From Akkermansiaceae bacterium (GTDB lineage: Bacteria > Verrucomicrobiota > Verrucomicrobiia > Verrucomicrobiales > Akkermansiaceae): a DNA stretch of 6,789 nt. The position numbers were made by a program, and so were the translations under genes. The stretch spans positions 1 through 6,789 of the forward strand of contig CAIVXP010000052.1 in assembly GCA_903909905.1 (NCBI GenBank), written 5' to 3'. The notes beneath the pieces were generated by a model. The model saw only the letters and a list, made by a program, of their open reading frames with translations, ran no database searches and was not told the DNA's origin. Every line of letters begins with the position of its first letter. Positions within the stretch are counted from its first letter, which is position 1. Shown here one piece after another: positions 6,588 through 6,789 of the stretch.

Positions 6588-6789
6588 TCAGTCGCGCGAG
6601 ACTGAATCGATGCTGCCCTTCATGTAGAAGTTGCCTTCGGGCACATCGTCCCACTTGCCGTCGAGGATTTCGGCGAAGCCGCGGACCGTGTCTTCGATCG
6701 AGCAGAGCACGCCGGAGACGTTGGTGAAGACTTCCGCTACGTGGAAGGGCTGGGTGAGGAAGCGTTGGATTTTGCGGGCGCGGAAGACG
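6588..6789 (-). CDS. atpD: F-type ATP synthase subunit beta, C-terminal 66 residues (5' end outside window)
   Basis: This is the catalytic beta subunit of F1 ATP synthase, seen only as its last 66 residues, which begin [20 protein letters not shown]. That segment is the highly conserved C-terminal helical region of beta subunits ([19 protein letters not shown] in the family). It is followed by [30 protein letters not shown], which matches the family's ETIRGFxxILxGxxDxxPExAFYMxGxI pattern. The protein ends VSRD and a TGA at 6588-6590. The nucleotide-binding P-loop lies outside the window. The gene sits directly upstream of atpC, the usual atpD-atpC order. Confidence 0.95.
   Translation of the reverse strand, partial: VFRARKIQRFLTQPFHVAEVFTNVSGVLCSIEDTVRGFAEILDGKWDDVPEGNFYMKGSIDSVSRD

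Overview
The window looks like chromosomal DNA of a Gram-negative bacterium, most likely a member of the Verrucomicrobiota or a close PVC relative. This rests on my recollection of the protein families: a GTP-type PEP carboxykinase next to F-type ATP synthase genes, a large ankyrin-repeat lipoprotein, and intergenic short-period repeats. No rRNA or marker gene is present to prove it. There is no phage, transposase, CRISPR array or tRNA.

Layout. Positions 1-623 (+) hold the C-terminal part of a phosphotransferase of the aminoglycoside/choline kinase-like superfamily, cut by the window edge. It converges, 23 bp apart, on a long minus-strand gene (647-2707) for a predicted lipoprotein. That protein has about 16 ankyrin-like repeats followed by a C-terminal L,D-transpeptidase (YkuD) domain with an intact catalytic motif. 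A 143-bp divergent spacer separates it from a plus-strand membrane permease of the ArsP/DUF318 type (2851-3930), which has a cysteine-rich N-terminal tail. The permease converges on a minus-strand block read from the right edge: atpD (3' end only), atpC, then pckG.

Function. The right half is core energy and carbon metabolism: the end of an F1Fo ATP synthase operon (beta and epsilon subunits), a probable terminator, then GTP-dependent PEP carboxykinase with its own upstream region. The left half is envelope-related or accessory: cell-wall cross-linking or anchoring by the ankyrin/L,D-transpeptidase lipoprotein, a possible metal or metalloid exporter, and a small-molecule kinase. I see no evidence that the left-hand genes form one pathway.

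Non-coding structure. Two intergenic regions hold the same kind of unusual element: arrays of a very short degenerate motif (CACGAAA at about 9-nt spacing; TAAC at exactly 7-nt spacing) placed as inverted arms around a central spacer. One lies between the convergent permease and pckG genes. The other fills the atpD-atpC gap inside the ATP synthase operon. These elements and the ankyrin/L,D-transpeptidase fusion are the most notable features. I did not find a clear new multi-gene system.
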